From contig JAFSAT010000044.1 of NCBI GenBank assembly GCA_017442185.1, positions 1 to 64,000 on the forward strand: DNA of 64,000 nt, written 5' to 3'. This DNA is from Bacteroidaceae bacterium. Lineage in GTDB: Bacteria > Bacteroidota > Bacteroidia > Bacteroidales > Bacteroidaceae. Shown one piece after another: positions 1 to 8,061 of this stretch; position 1 is the stretch's first letter, and each line of letters starts with the position of its first letter. Position numbers and translations under genes: made by a program. The notes beneath the pieces were generated by a model. It ran no database searches. It worked only from the letters and a program-made list of their open reading frames with translations, and had not been told where the DNA came from.

Positions 1-72
1 AATAACGTTTACAACATCGAAATAATCGAGGGTACCGTCTGGAAGCAGGAGAGAATAACCGTCTTTTTGCAT
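1..72 (-). CDS. IS transposase N-terminal fragment (runs off the window)
   Basis: The 24 visible codons start at the ATG complementary to 70-72 and begin MQKDGYSLLLPDGTLDYFDV, continuing through the left window edge. From memory, this resembles the start of the small N-terminal ORF of ISAon1-type (ISL3-related) Bacteroidota insertion sequences, where a 'P-D/E-G-x-L-D-Y-F' opening is typical. Support comes from the terminal inverted repeat 56 bases upstream (128-141), which matches the end of a second IS remnant at 7749. Only 24 residues can be seen, so the family call is tentative, but a transposase origin is likely given the matching ends. Confidence 0.55.
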   Translation of the reverse strand, partial: MQKDGYSLLLPDGTLDYFDVVNVI

Positions 73-127
73 AGTCTTTGAATTTTATTGACAGCAAAAA
101 TAAGCATTTATTTTTTACCCCTCAACT

Positions 128-141
128 TTTTACGTTGAGCC
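128..141. repeat. IS terminal inverted repeat, left copy
   Basis: Read on the minus strand this is GGCTCAACGTAAAA, identical over 14 bases and inverted relative to 7749-7762. It lies upstream of the transposase start at 72, so it is the promoter-side end of that element. Bases 142-153 continue with CGTAAAATTCTG, a sequence that also follows the other IS end at 7756-7767. The junction may therefore hold the scar of a second abutting end. Confidence 0.7.
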
Positions 142-192
142 CGTAAAATTCTGAGGGACTTAATCATTCAAGGGGTACAGCTCTTTGAGAAA

Positions 193-591
193 ATGCAAGA
201 GGAGGCAAAAGTCGAGGACATGTCATCTGAATTTGTGTCGGAAATAGAAGAATTGATAGCAGAACTTGATTATGGTATGCTATGTACCTCCAAAACAAAA
301 ACACCCAAAGCGGAACCGTTATTCTCCACCTATATCATAGACAAAACCTACAACAAAGAGATAACAACGGTTATGCACGACGCCATAGCTGACAGACGAG
401 GTAAAGATGCAATCCTTGTTATCGTGTGTGCTATGGAACTTGGCATTATAACCCGCTTACCATACCTCGCAGCCAAAAAGGAGTTCCCATCCGTGGGTGG
501 ACGATCCAATTATAACAAATATCTCTCTGATGGTTTTCTCCGCCCATTGAAAATGAACGAGGGGCTATCCACTTTGAAACGGCAAGCCTAG
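193..591 (+). CDS. hypothetical protein, 132 aa, island-borne
   Basis: A soluble 132-residue protein with an acidic N-terminus. It has a helical central stretch (about residues 60-95, hydrophobic around VIVCAMELGIITRLPY) and a C-terminal GGRSNYNKYL segment. There is no signal peptide, transmembrane segment or catalytic motif that I can recognise. It may start at 193 or at the internal ATG at 220. It is the first gene inside the left IS end and the only plus-strand gene of the island, so it points towards the cassette's terminator. Similar small proteins occur in Bacteroidales mobile islands as far as I recall, but I cannot name a family. The open frame and its position support a real gene moderately; function is unknown. 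Confidence 0.5.
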   Translation: MQEEAKVEDMSSEFVSEIEELIAELDYGMLCTSKTKTPKAEPLFSTYIIDKTYNKEITTVMHDAIADRRGKDAILVIVCAMELGIITRLPYLAAKKEFPSVGGRSNYNKYLSDGFLRPLKMNEGLSTLKRQA

Positions 592-815
592 GGTAAAATT
601 AGACAGGTAAAACGACGGATTTTGCCGATGCAACCTTTGAATTTGACAATCGCAATTGTCGAATTGAATACATATGAAATCTGTATAAAAAAAAGGATGA
701 TTTTACCGAGAACTCATAGCAAGAAATACGTACCACCAACATAAACCAAAAAAGCGAGACGTGTCTCACATATTTTAACATCAATCCATGTTTTACATCT
801 TAGAAAAATTTCTAT
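592..815. other. gene-poor spacer between convergent genes
   Basis: AT-rich stretch between the 132-aa gene and the terminator of the minus-strand cassette. The only open frame is a short minus-strand one (599-784) with no start context or recognisable sequence. I see no RNA gene or repeat here. Confidence 0.5.
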
Positions 816-850
816 ATAAAAATGGCGACCAAAGTTATTTTAGTCGCCAT
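816..850 (-). terminator. Rho-independent terminator of the island cassette
   Basis: On the minus strand an 8-bp stem (ATGGCGAC at 843-850 pairing with GTCGCCAT at 822-829) is followed at once by TTTTTATA. It lies 35 bases past the stop codon of the AlbA_2 gene, so it ends the XRE-helicase-AlbA_2 transcript. Confidence 0.75.
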
Positions 851-884
851 CAATATCTCAGAAAAAACTCCTAAGTTAAACGCA

Positions 885-2342
885 CTATTCTATTATTTCC
901 CAGAAACCACCTTTGTCAGGTCCTACACGACGAAGGTACTTATTTCGCATTACTTTAATATTGTTACCAATCGCAGTAATACTAATACCAATAGACTCAG
1001 CCAATTCTGATTGAGAAATATATGGATTACCTGCGATTAAGCGTAATATGGCAATTCTGTTTTCAGTTAATTTATCTCCGTTTCCTGTTGCCTTTTCTAC
1101 CAACTTTTCTATCAACTTATCTACGTTTTCTACCAACTTTTCTACTTCCCCATCTCTATTTTCTACTAACTTTTCTGTTACCTTTGGGACGGAAACCTTC
1201 AAAATGAAATCATCGGTATGGAATGAAAGAGGTGCAGCACCATTCACTTCCAATTCACGATACATACGATCAACACCCTCGCCATACTCCTTGACATAGT
1301 GATAAGTCTTTAAGAATGCTGCAATCTTTGGATTACGCGAAAAATGAGTACTGCGAATGTTAGATGGTCTTACCATTCCAGGTAACTTTCCAGGACTTTC
1401 AAATACGATACGATCATCGAACATTTTAATTTGAATCTCAGTACCCTTTATATTATAGGCTCTATGGCAACATGCATTCACAACCATCTCTTGGATAACA
1501 AATTTGGGATAGTCTCTGCGTGTTATAAACTTACCCGATTGCTCCAAATAAGTATGTTCGGCAACTTGTGTTTCCAGATACTCAACAGTCTTCTCCACCT
1601 GCTCCAGGATTGTGCCTTCAAAGACAACATCCTTGATTACATTCATTTCAGCACCAACTTTCTCTTCAACTCCATTAAAGCGTATGAAGCGTGTACGAGC
1701 GCGAGGTAGATAGCTTTGAGGTTTCTTTCCGAACAACAACATACAAGCGATACTAACAACTTCTTCTCCATTCTTGTCGGTGGTTACGAAATGGTTGTTC
1801 TCTTTCAGATACTCCTTTGAAGATTTACTGTATCCAAGCAAATTCATATACTTAGCCACAGCATCCATATTTAGGTCGTTAACAGTTGCTCCATAAACAG
1901 AAGTATCTTCAAAAGAGCGTTCACCTTTATCATACATCAATTGCACTCGCTCATCGAATGTCAGTTTACGACTCTTGTCGCCAACTCGCATGAAAGCTTC
2001 ATCTGCCTGATTGGTATGAAGACTAGAGCTGGCAGGAATATGCATCAATAAAATGCGATTTTCATTACCATCCTTATCCGTACAAGGCACATAAGTGCAT
2101 GTAACAGAAATTGAAGGGTTACAAAAATCAAACGGAACGCGTAATAAATCATTCAACTTTTGGGTATCTTGGTCTACGCCTTCAATCGTTCGTGATTTGT
2201 CAGATACGCCAATAGCAACCACACCACCATCTGCATTGGCAAATGCAACGATTGGGATTGCCAATGCTTTGGGATCTATTTGAATGCTCTTGCAATCAAA
2301 TGTTTGGTCTTCTTTACGGCTTTGTATTTCTTGTATGGTCAT
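885..2342 (-). CDS. AlbA_2/Schlafen-type putative DNA-binding protein with HATPase-like and wHTH domains
   Basis: 485 residues. Residues about 8-125 match the AlbA_2 (Schlafen AAA_4) domain: a D-C-K-S entry, then VAFANADGGVVAIGVSD, and a C-terminal FMRVGDKSRKL strand. Residues about 280-380 carry the HATPase_c_4-like region (EMVVNACCHRAY, then FESPGKLPG and KEYGEGVDRMY) found in RecG-like/'ATP-binding' regulators. Residues about 390-425 hold repeated EKLVEN/EKLVEK units that look like a coiled linker. Residues about 428-485 form a winged helix-turn-helix (ISQSELAESIGISITAIGNNI). Proteins of this plan are common in prokaryotes as regulators or defence components; a specific activity is not established here. 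It lies 62 bases downstream of the helicase gene on the same strand and before a terminator, so it is the last gene of a three-gene operon. The architecture call is firm; the role in defence is inference. Confidence 0.85.
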   Translation of the reverse strand: MTIQEIQSRKEDQTFDCKSIQIDPKALAIPIVAFANADGGVVAIGVSDKSRTIEGVDQDTQKLNDLLRVPFDFCNPSISVTCTYVPCTDKDGNENRILLMHIPASSSLHTNQADEAFMRVGDKSRKLTFDERVQLMYDKGERSFEDTSVYGATVNDLNMDAVAKYMNLLGYSKSSKEYLKENNHFVTTDKNGEEVVSIACMLLFGKKPQSYLPRARTRFIRFNGVEEKVGAEMNVIKDVVFEGTILEQVEKTVEYLETQVAEHTYLEQSGKFITRRDYPKFVIQEMVVNACCHRAYNIKGTEIQIKMFDDRIVFESPGKLPGMVRPSNIRSTHFSRNPKIAAFLKTYHYVKEYGEGVDRMYRELEVNGAAPLSFHTDDFILKVSVPKVTEKLVENRDGEVEKLVENVDKLIEKLVEKATGNGDKLTENRIAILRLIAGNPYISQSELAESIGISITAIGNNIKVMRNKYLRRVGPDKGGFWEIIE

Positions 2343-2404
2343 TGTATATTTTTTTTAGTTGGTAAACGCATTCTTACTCTCTAATGTGTCGGCAAGTAAT
2401 TTTA

Positions 2405-5400
2405 TCAAACTTTATTTATCCATGCTTTTATTTGTTCAATACACCATGGGAGATTATCACGTATTTCATAGACCCAAAAACGCTTCACATCCCACCCCAA
2501 TTCAAACATTCTTTGGTTTCTTAGTTGGTCCCTATAACATAGTTCGCCATTCCAACTACGGTGATAACGTTCTCCATCCACTTCAATATCTAAGCACTTC
2601 CCATTATAGAATAAAGCTAAATCAAGATAATATTTATCTATAGAATATTGAGGATGTGTCTTGATTCCAGATTTATAAAGAGCCGTGTATAATATTTTCT
2701 CCCATTCAGAAACTGAAAATCTACTATCAAGAGTAGGATATTCCAAACCATAATCCTTTGTAGGATCAATAGAGGTAAAAGTGTTTTTCTCACTTTTTCT
2801 TACATACGCCACGAAATGCTCCAAATACGATACTCCAGAATGCAAGCAAGATTCCTCATCACCAACAATAATCAATGTTGATTTGGCCCTTGTTATTGCA
2901 ACGTTAAATAAATTTCCCGTATTTTTTAAGAAACTTATTGCACCAGGCAATACCCCAGACGAGATTACTGTTGAAAATATAATCAAATCTCTTTCGTCAC
3001 CCTGGAATTTATGAACAGTGTCCGCTAAAAAATGATTATTAGAGAGCAGACTATTATACAAATCAGTCTCATTCTCTAATGTGCGATTAATTCTTTCCGA
3101 TTGGGCTTTAAACGGAGTTACAAATCCTATAGATCCCCTATAATTATTTGCGACCAAGTGCTTTAGTTGCTCAATTATACAATTAACTTCTTTTTCATTA
3201 TATGCACTTCCAGAATGCGGGCGACAAGTGTTTCCTTTTATATCAATCCATCTAACACCTAACTGATTCTCTTTTCTGAGACGATTATAATTAGTCGCCA
3301 CCCTAAGGGTCCCTTGGTAGAACTCTTTATTAGAAAATTCAATAATTTCTCCATGGCATCTATGATGATCTTTTAATTGGATAATATTTATAGGATGGCA
3401 TATTGATGAGGCATAATCATACAATGAGATCGCATTGTATGACCATTTTGCATTTACTTCATGCCTCGTTAACAAATTTCTATCTTGTTGGTTTGACAAC
3501 CCTGTAATATGGCTAAGTTGCTTTGGATCTCCTATTATGACAGAAGACTTACACCTATACAATAGGGGTAAAATTGAAGGTATATCACATTGGCTGGCTT
3601 CGTCTATAATAAGCATGTCATACATACCTGCTATTAATGGAATCCTGCTTTTAACAGACAATGAAGTTACTGCACAAATGGGCAAAATTTCCCTCAGCTT
3701 GTTTTGGATATTTTTTAACCCCATATCTCCATTTGCAGGATTACTATCTCCATCAGATAACCTTATTGTTGCAATATATTGAGATACTAAACTACGAAGC
3801 GTATGTGGGATATTCAATCCAAAGACTTTTACCCATTGACTCCATAGTTGATGAGCCATTTCGGATTGTTCTCTTTTTACTTCCAACAACTGCTTGTCAA
3901 TCTCTTCTAATGGCTCAAGCCTCCCCAATTTAGATAGTAATTCGTTGTATTTTACTATCGCCTTCATTTCCTCCAACACTTTTAATGTTGATGAGAAAAC
4001 AGCCTCTTTGGAATCACTTAAAGAGCAATCAATAGCCGTATAACCGTATTTATTAAGGCATTTATTTAATCTATCTATAGATGTACGATAGGTTTCAATT
4101 CTTGATTTTGATAAAAAACACCAAAATATTTTAACAAAAACGTTTTGTTGAGATTTCTGTGTTTTATCAAAGAACAACGATGACTGCTGTAAAGCGTTTT
4201 CTAATTCTAAAACATCATCTTTATTGATGGAAACAATAAATTTTGCCCATTTTTTTCTAAAAGGACAGATATTTTGTTCTAATAAGTCTAGTTCATTACG
4301 TGTAGCGACAAAATCTTTTTTAGCTTGATTTAATTGTCCTATCCGCAATTGTAAATTGTCATATATACTCTTTATTTCCTCGTATTCATCCTTGTCGGTT
4401 CGTTGCGCTGGAGCATGAGTAAGCACATCTGTTAGAAAGGTAACAATAGCATCCGCTCCTTGATTGTTGCCCATTCGTAGCATTATAGGCCTATTAGTTA
4501 AGCCATTAACGCGCTTCTCTACGACATCTACTGCTTTGTTATTTTTGCTGGAGAAAATAGCTTTCTTCCCTTTCCAGGCTAAATTAACTATAAGATTGGT
4601 AACTACTTGAGATTTACCTGTGCCAGGAGGACCTGTTATAACTGTAAGATTTTGTGATAACGAAGTCTCTATTGCGTTACTTTGTTCTGTATTTAAAGGC
4701 AAAACTTCTAATAACCGAATGCTCTCATTAGACTCTTCTATCTCATGTCTCTCATTATTGTGAACCCAATCGTACAAAGCTGTTTGACGATATTGTTCCT
4801 TTGATAATTTGGATAATTCCAACAATTCATGTTCTAAACCTTGGGTATATAATGAAGCATCTGCGCGTATTAGTACCGCCTTATTGTATATACCATCATT
4901 GGAAATCATTGACATTGGAGTGAGATTGAATGATTCGGGATCCATCTCTTCTTGCCAATTCCATCGCCTAATATAATAAAGTCTAGTAACCAAGTCTGAA
5001 ATATCGAATTCAGAGTCCGAATTATTCAATCCAAGTTCCTCTTCCAGTCTAATCATTTCATGCAATTGTTCATTCTCATCTCTTGAACAATACTGCTTAA
5101 TAATCTCCATATTAATTGTTGGAATGGATGTTACAGAACAACTTCCTGCATCATAAGTTACTTGAAAAAGAAATACAGGAGCCAATCTCTTAAAATCGCC
5201 ATTCCGACCATGTATAGTATAAACACATAATGGATAGCCTAAATACATAACTTTCCGACTCATACGAGCAGTATTTGTCATAAAGTTTATCACCTCTTCA
5301 CTGTTTTGAGCATTAAGATTTAGAGAATCAACCTCCACATAGTCAGGTGTGAATTGACTATCCTTAAAGGCACTGACTTTATTCGTGCCATCCAAAGCAA

Positions 5401-5665
5401 TACAATTAAGGTAATATTGACATATCTTCTTAAGTTCAGGGTCGGCTGATATAGTTGTTGCTTGATTAGTGTTATTTAATCTTTCCTCTGGTTCTTGGTT
5501 AATAAGACGCCATACATAAGAAGAATCTACATAGCACAATCTATTCAATTTGCCATAAAGCAATTGATTGACCGTCGACCGGTCTGTGTTGAGAGTACTG
5601 GCTATAACTTTTGCCGTAAGACCTATAGGATTAGCTCTTAACAAGCTTAGTATTTTTTGTTCCAT
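2405..5665 (-). CDS. SF1 (Upf1/DNA2-like) helicase fused to a Vsr/DUF559-like nuclease domain
   Basis: 1086 residues. An N-terminal winged-helix-like segment (about 1-57) is followed by a region of unknown fold (about 75-330). Helicase motifs follow: Walker A GPPGTGKS (about 345-352), Walker B DMLIIDEAS (about 683-691), motif III GDPKQL (about 712), HRCHGEI (about 768), motif V VHKFQGDERD (about 884) and motif VI NVAITRAKS (about 921). A long helical insertion (about 425-660) separates motifs I and II. The C-terminal 110 residues contain LDLALFYNGKCLDIEVDGERYH and RDQLRNQRMFELGWDVKRFW, the pattern of Vsr/DUF559 PD-(D/E)xK nucleases, with D1015, E1028 and D1030 as candidate metal ligands. Helicase-Vsr fusions are known in anti-phage systems (the DUF4011-helicase-Vsr class), but no DUF4011 is evident here. 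Neighbours are an XRE repressor 60 bases upstream and an AlbA_2 protein downstream. The enzyme class is sure; the biological role is inferred. Confidence 0.88.
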   Translation of the reverse strand: MEQKILSLLRANPIGLTAKVIASTLNTDRSTVNQLLYGKLNRLCYVDSSYVWRLINQEPEERLNNTNQATTISADPELKKICQYYLNCIALDGTNKVSAFKDSQFTPDYVEVDSLNLNAQNSEEVINFMTNTARMSRKVMYLGYPLCVYTIHGRNGDFKRLAPVFLFQVTYDAGSCSVTSIPTINMEIIKQYCSRDENEQLHEMIRLEEELGLNNSDSEFDISDLVTRLYYIRRWNWQEEMDPESFNLTPMSMISNDGIYNKAVLIRADASLYTQGLEHELLELSKLSKEQYRQTALYDWVHNNERHEIEESNESIRLLEVLPLNTEQSNAIETSLSQNLTVITGPPGTGKSQVVTNLIVNLAWKGKKAIFSSKNNKAVDVVEKRVNGLTNRPIMLRMGNNQGADAIVTFLTDVLTHAPAQRTDKDEYEEIKSIYDNLQLRIGQLNQAKKDFVATRNELDLLEQNICPFRKKWAKFIVSINKDDVLELENALQQSSLFFDKTQKSQQNVFVKIFWCFLSKSRIETYRTSIDRLNKCLNKYGYTAIDCSLSDSKEAVFSSTLKVLEEMKAIVKYNELLSKLGRLEPLEEIDKQLLEVKREQSEMAHQLWSQWVKVFGLNIPHTLRSLVSQYIATIRLSDGDSNPANGDMGLKNIQNKLREILPICAVTSLSVKSRIPLIAGMYDMLIIDEASQCDIPSILPLLYRCKSSVIIGDPKQLSHITGLSNQQDRNLLTRHEVNAKWSYNAISLYDYASSICHPINIIQLKDHHRCHGEIIEFSNKEFYQGTLRVATNYNRLRKENQLGVRWIDIKGNTCRPHSGSAYNEKEVNCIIEQLKHLVANNYRGSIGFVTPFKAQSERINRTLENETDLYNSLLSNNHFLADTVHKFQGDERDLIIFSTVISSGVLPGAISFLKNTGNLFNVAITRAKSTLIIVGDEESCLHSGVSYLEHFVAYVRKSEKNTFTSIDPTKDYGLEYPTLDSRFSVSEWEKILYTALYKSGIKTHPQYSIDKYYLDLALFYNGKCLDIEVDGERYHRSWNGELCYRDQLRNQRMFELGWDVKRFWVYEIRDNLPWCIEQIKAWINKV

Positions 5666-5725
5666 AATCTTTCTTAGAAATAACTATATCTATTTGCAAT
5701 TCAGTGATGTTGATTTAAACCATAA

Positions 5726-5953
5726 TCATACCCCTTGCGACATTAGATATTGTTTATACTCTCTAACGATTAACTCTTTTATATCAACCCCAAGCAAATC
5801 TGAGATTTTAAGTAAACTATTGAGGTCGGGCTGCGATGAGTTGGTACACCATTTTGAAACGGTTGATGGGTTTACCCCCAACTGTTCAGCCAACCATTTA
5901 TTGGTGCGTTTTTTCTCAACTAAAACTACTTTTATGCGGTTTATATCTTCCAT
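5726..5953 (-). CDS. XRE-family helix-turn-helix repressor of the island cassette
   Basis: 75 residues beginning MEDINRIKVVL. The HTH spans about residues 11-55 (WLAEQLGVNPSTVSKWCTN, then PDLNSLLKISDLLGV), a classic HTH_3 domain like small Bacteroidota regulators of phage and defence loci. A longer start at 5974 is possible but would overlap the -7 promoter element at 5972-5979, so I chose 5953. It is the first gene of the minus-strand cassette, 60 bases ahead of the helicase gene. A palindrome directly upstream of its start suggests it represses its own operon. Fold assignment is sure; autoregulation is inference. Confidence 0.88.
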   Translation of the reverse strand: MEDINRIKVVLVEKKRTNKWLAEQLGVNPSTVSKWCTNSSQPDLNSLLKISDLLGVDIKELIVREYKQYLMSQGV

Positions 5954-5956
5954 AAC

Positions 5957-5979
5957 TTTGTTCGTTTGTAACAAAATTA
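5957..5979 (-). promoter_or_regulatory. cassette promoter (-7 box) overlapped by a palindromic operator
   Basis: The minus strand reads TAATTTTG (complement of 5972-5979), an exact TAnnTTTG -7 box; a TTTG lies further upstream (6003-6006). A palindrome TTTGTT-N7-AACAAA spans 5957-5975, overlaps the -7 box and ends 4 bases before the XRE start codon. This is a natural site for the XRE protein to block transcription. Confidence 0.6.
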
Positions 5980-6038
5980 GTGATTTTATTTCACTTTAAC
6001 TGCAAATAAGAAGATTTATTTTGTTTTTCCTCTGCTTT

Positions 6039-7432
6039 TTAGAACAATCCCTCATTTCCGACATTCTCAGTCTGGCGAAGTTTTTCCATAATCTTGTCAG
6101 CAATCTCGTCTGACGACAGTTTGATATAGTCGAAAAATGTGCGTTGGTCTTTATGTCCACTGATTGACATCATCTGCACTGTGTCGAATAGCCCTGTAAG
6201 ATAAAGGTTGGTGATACCACTTCTGCGGGCTGTGTGAGATGTAACTAAGTCATAGCGATATTTGATAACATCGCCATCTTCGTTACGCATAAATTCCGCA
6301 TCGCCGCGCTCTTCCATTTCTCGTTCGCGCATGGTGAGTTTGGTAATCTCTGTTTTTTGTAATGATGGAACATCTTCGGATAGTCGTTTGAGTATATCCT
6401 TTATATATCTGTTGAGAATGACATCAGAAATCTCAGGGATATTAAACTCGTAACGCTCGGCAATGCGCAGTAGGTTATCGTTCATAATGGGAACAACAAC
6501 CGGAGTACTGGTTTTCTTTTGTATCAAGCGAACAACCTTGTTGCCTCTTGCTGTAGTGGTAAAGTTATTGGCTGTAAGTGCAGAATAGTCACTGTATCTC
6601 TGGCAGGTGTAACAACCTACTAAGAACACATCGCGCACTTGTGCATCCAATCCCTCTAATGGCATTTCATACAAGGCTTGAAGTTCAGCATCGTTCAAAT
6701 AGATTTCCTTTGCTTTATCACATTCACGACACGGATTTTTGAGAAACACTTTTCGGCTACGGAATTGTTGTGCAGCCTGGCTTTATGGGCATAGCCAACC
6801 ATCGCACGAAAACAAACAAGGTATTTGTTAATACTCTTGGGCATATAGCCATCTTTCTCCATCATAAAAAGAAACTTATCCACCAATCGTTGGTCGATGC
6901 TCTCCCAAGTAAATGGATGTTTTTTATAGAAACGTTCAAGAATAAGTCTGAAAGATTCCCAGACTTTACAGGTGTTCACACTGTAGGTATTGCCATTATG
7001 CTTGATGGAGCCCTCTCTGATTCCTGCAATGAAGTCATTGAGGAAAGTTCGTACATCTTTTTTACGGGCTTCCTCTGCAGCTTGCTTCTTCTGCTTGCGT
7101 TCTTCTTCCTCTTTGCGTTGCTGTTCTCTGATTTCGGCAAAGACAATAGACTCAACCGCACGGTCTATGTATGTATCTTCAAATTTACCCTGACTCAACA
7201 ATTCTTCCAATGCCTGGTCGATGGCACACATCTTACGATAAATAGTCTGCCCGTCTTTGGTTCGATAGAATTTCTCCAAGCTTGCAGCATCCTTATTTGC
7301 TCTCTCCCACACATTGCGGTCTATGACAATTCGGGTGTTGACATTCTTGTCAATTTTAGGAACACGCTTTCTTATTCAGACGAACAATGTAGCCTCTTTA
7401 CTTGTGCCTTTTCTCAGAAAATAGTTGCCCAT
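6039..7432 (-). pseudogene. tyrosine recombinase (phage-type integrase), broken by a stop and a frameshift
   Basis: Reading from an ATG at 7432 gives MGNYFLRKGTSKEATLFV, a typical Bacteroidales integrase start, and then a TGA (7376-7378). The same frame continues with the SAM-like core-binding region (NTYSVNTCKVWESFR, then SINKYLVCFRAMV) to about 6735. There the frame shifts by one base and the catalytic domain continues from about 6749 to 6039. That part keeps all catalytic residues: R in TCQRYSDYS, K in LIQKKTS, HTARRS, SGHKDQRT and the Tyr in FFDYIKLS. Joined, the product would be about 460 residues, close to the family's usual 400-450. Around the stop, a shift of frame reads LNKK, as expected for the family, so a small deletion plus a compensating insertion is likely. 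The two lesions make a functional integrase unlikely, so the island is probably immobilised. Confidence 0.8.
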
Positions 7433-7482
7433 AGTATTTTTCTTTATAAAACCTCTACAAAGATATGGAAAGATTCTGAGAT

Positions 7483-7510
7483 TTGTCACCACATTGTCAC
7501 CACATTGTCA
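7483..7510. repeat. three TTGTCA iterations at 11-bp spacing upstream of the integrase
   Basis: TTGTCA occurs at 7483, 7494 and 7505, joined by CCACA, giving an 11-bp period close to one helical turn. It lies 51-78 bases upstream of the integrase start. Direct repeats in this place are often arm-type binding sites for the recombinase or its directionality factor; that role is inferred. Confidence 0.55.
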
Positions 7511-7640
7511 AAATCAGCTTAATACTGGCTTTTTAAAAGAAATTTGCAAAGTGATATATTTCAATACGTTTCTTATTTCTTTTAATTTTCGTGATTAAAT
7601 AAAATAAAGAAAATAGAGTTCTGGTGGCACCACACGATAA
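7511..7640. other. AT-rich intergenic stretch, no gene seen
   Basis: No open frame of note. Bases 7619-7633 (TTCTGGTGGCACCAC) look superficially like the 3' end of a tRNA that a recombinase might target, but the T-loop consensus is absent. Confidence 0.4.
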
Positions 7641-7670
7641 GGAAGTTGAGAAAATCAGCTTCCTTTTTTT
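7641..7670 (+). terminator. Rho-independent terminator
   Basis: GGAAGTTGA (7641-7649) pairs with TCAGCTTCC (7655-7663, one G-T pair) across the loop GAAAA, followed by seven T. No intact plus-strand gene precedes it, so it may be the leftover end of the locus into which the island integrated. Confidence 0.65.
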
Positions 7671-7748
7671 GTTAGGTTGAATTTAAAATTTCACCCACGC
7701 ATCAATATTGATATCCAATAACTTACGAGGATTTGTGTAAAATATAAT

Positions 7749-7989
7749 GGCTCAACGTAAAATTCTGGTTCAGTAGAAATTTGGTCCGGGGGCTAAGCAA
7801 AAAGTTTAGTCAATCTGTAGAAGAAAAACTTTAAATCAGTCACACCTCTAAGTATTGCTCTGAACGCCTTAATCTTTGCATTGAAACTTTCCGCGAAAGC
7901 ATTGGTCGAGCGGTTTACAAAGTAATTCAATATCTCATCGTAATGTTCATATATATAACCGGCAATGGTTTGAATGAGAGGCGAACGGT
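7749..7989 (-). mobile_element. truncated IS remnant with one terminal inverted repeat
   Basis: The element begins at 7749 with GGCTCAACGTAAAA, the same end as 128-141, and runs inward into a transposase C-terminus. Homology stops near 7989. Its transposase has the same strand as the fragment at 1-72, so two direct copies flank the island, with intact ends facing inwards. Confidence 0.7.
7793..7989 (-). pseudogene. transposase C-terminal fragment (DDE, ISL3/ISAon1-like)
   Basis: About 65 codons read DRSPLIQTIAGYIYEHYDE, then NYFVNRSTNAFAESFNAKIK, then KAFRAILRGVTDLKFFFYRL, and end with TAG at 7793-7795. The STNAxAESFNAKIKAFR block is the hallmark C-terminal catalytic region, including the last acidic residue, of ISL3/ISAon1-like DDE transposases in Bacteroidota. 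An in-frame stop precedes the fragment at 7990, and the rest of the gene is missing. Confidence 0.8.
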
Positions 7990-8061
7990 CTCATCTGCAA
8001 TAGTTGGAGAGGTTTTATTTTTTTGTCCGCTCTGTCTTGAAGTTTGCAGATAATTTTTCAC

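Noticed and set aside
6770..7522. 250-codon plus-strand frame opposite the integrase
   Set aside because: It is the shadow of the integrase coding strand; its product is Cys/Phe/Leu-rich without any family resemblance.
7612..7640. Possible tRNA 3' end (TTCTGGTGGCACCAC) as an integration target
   Set aside because: The T-loop consensus GTTCRANYC is missing and no matching acceptor strand or second copy was found.
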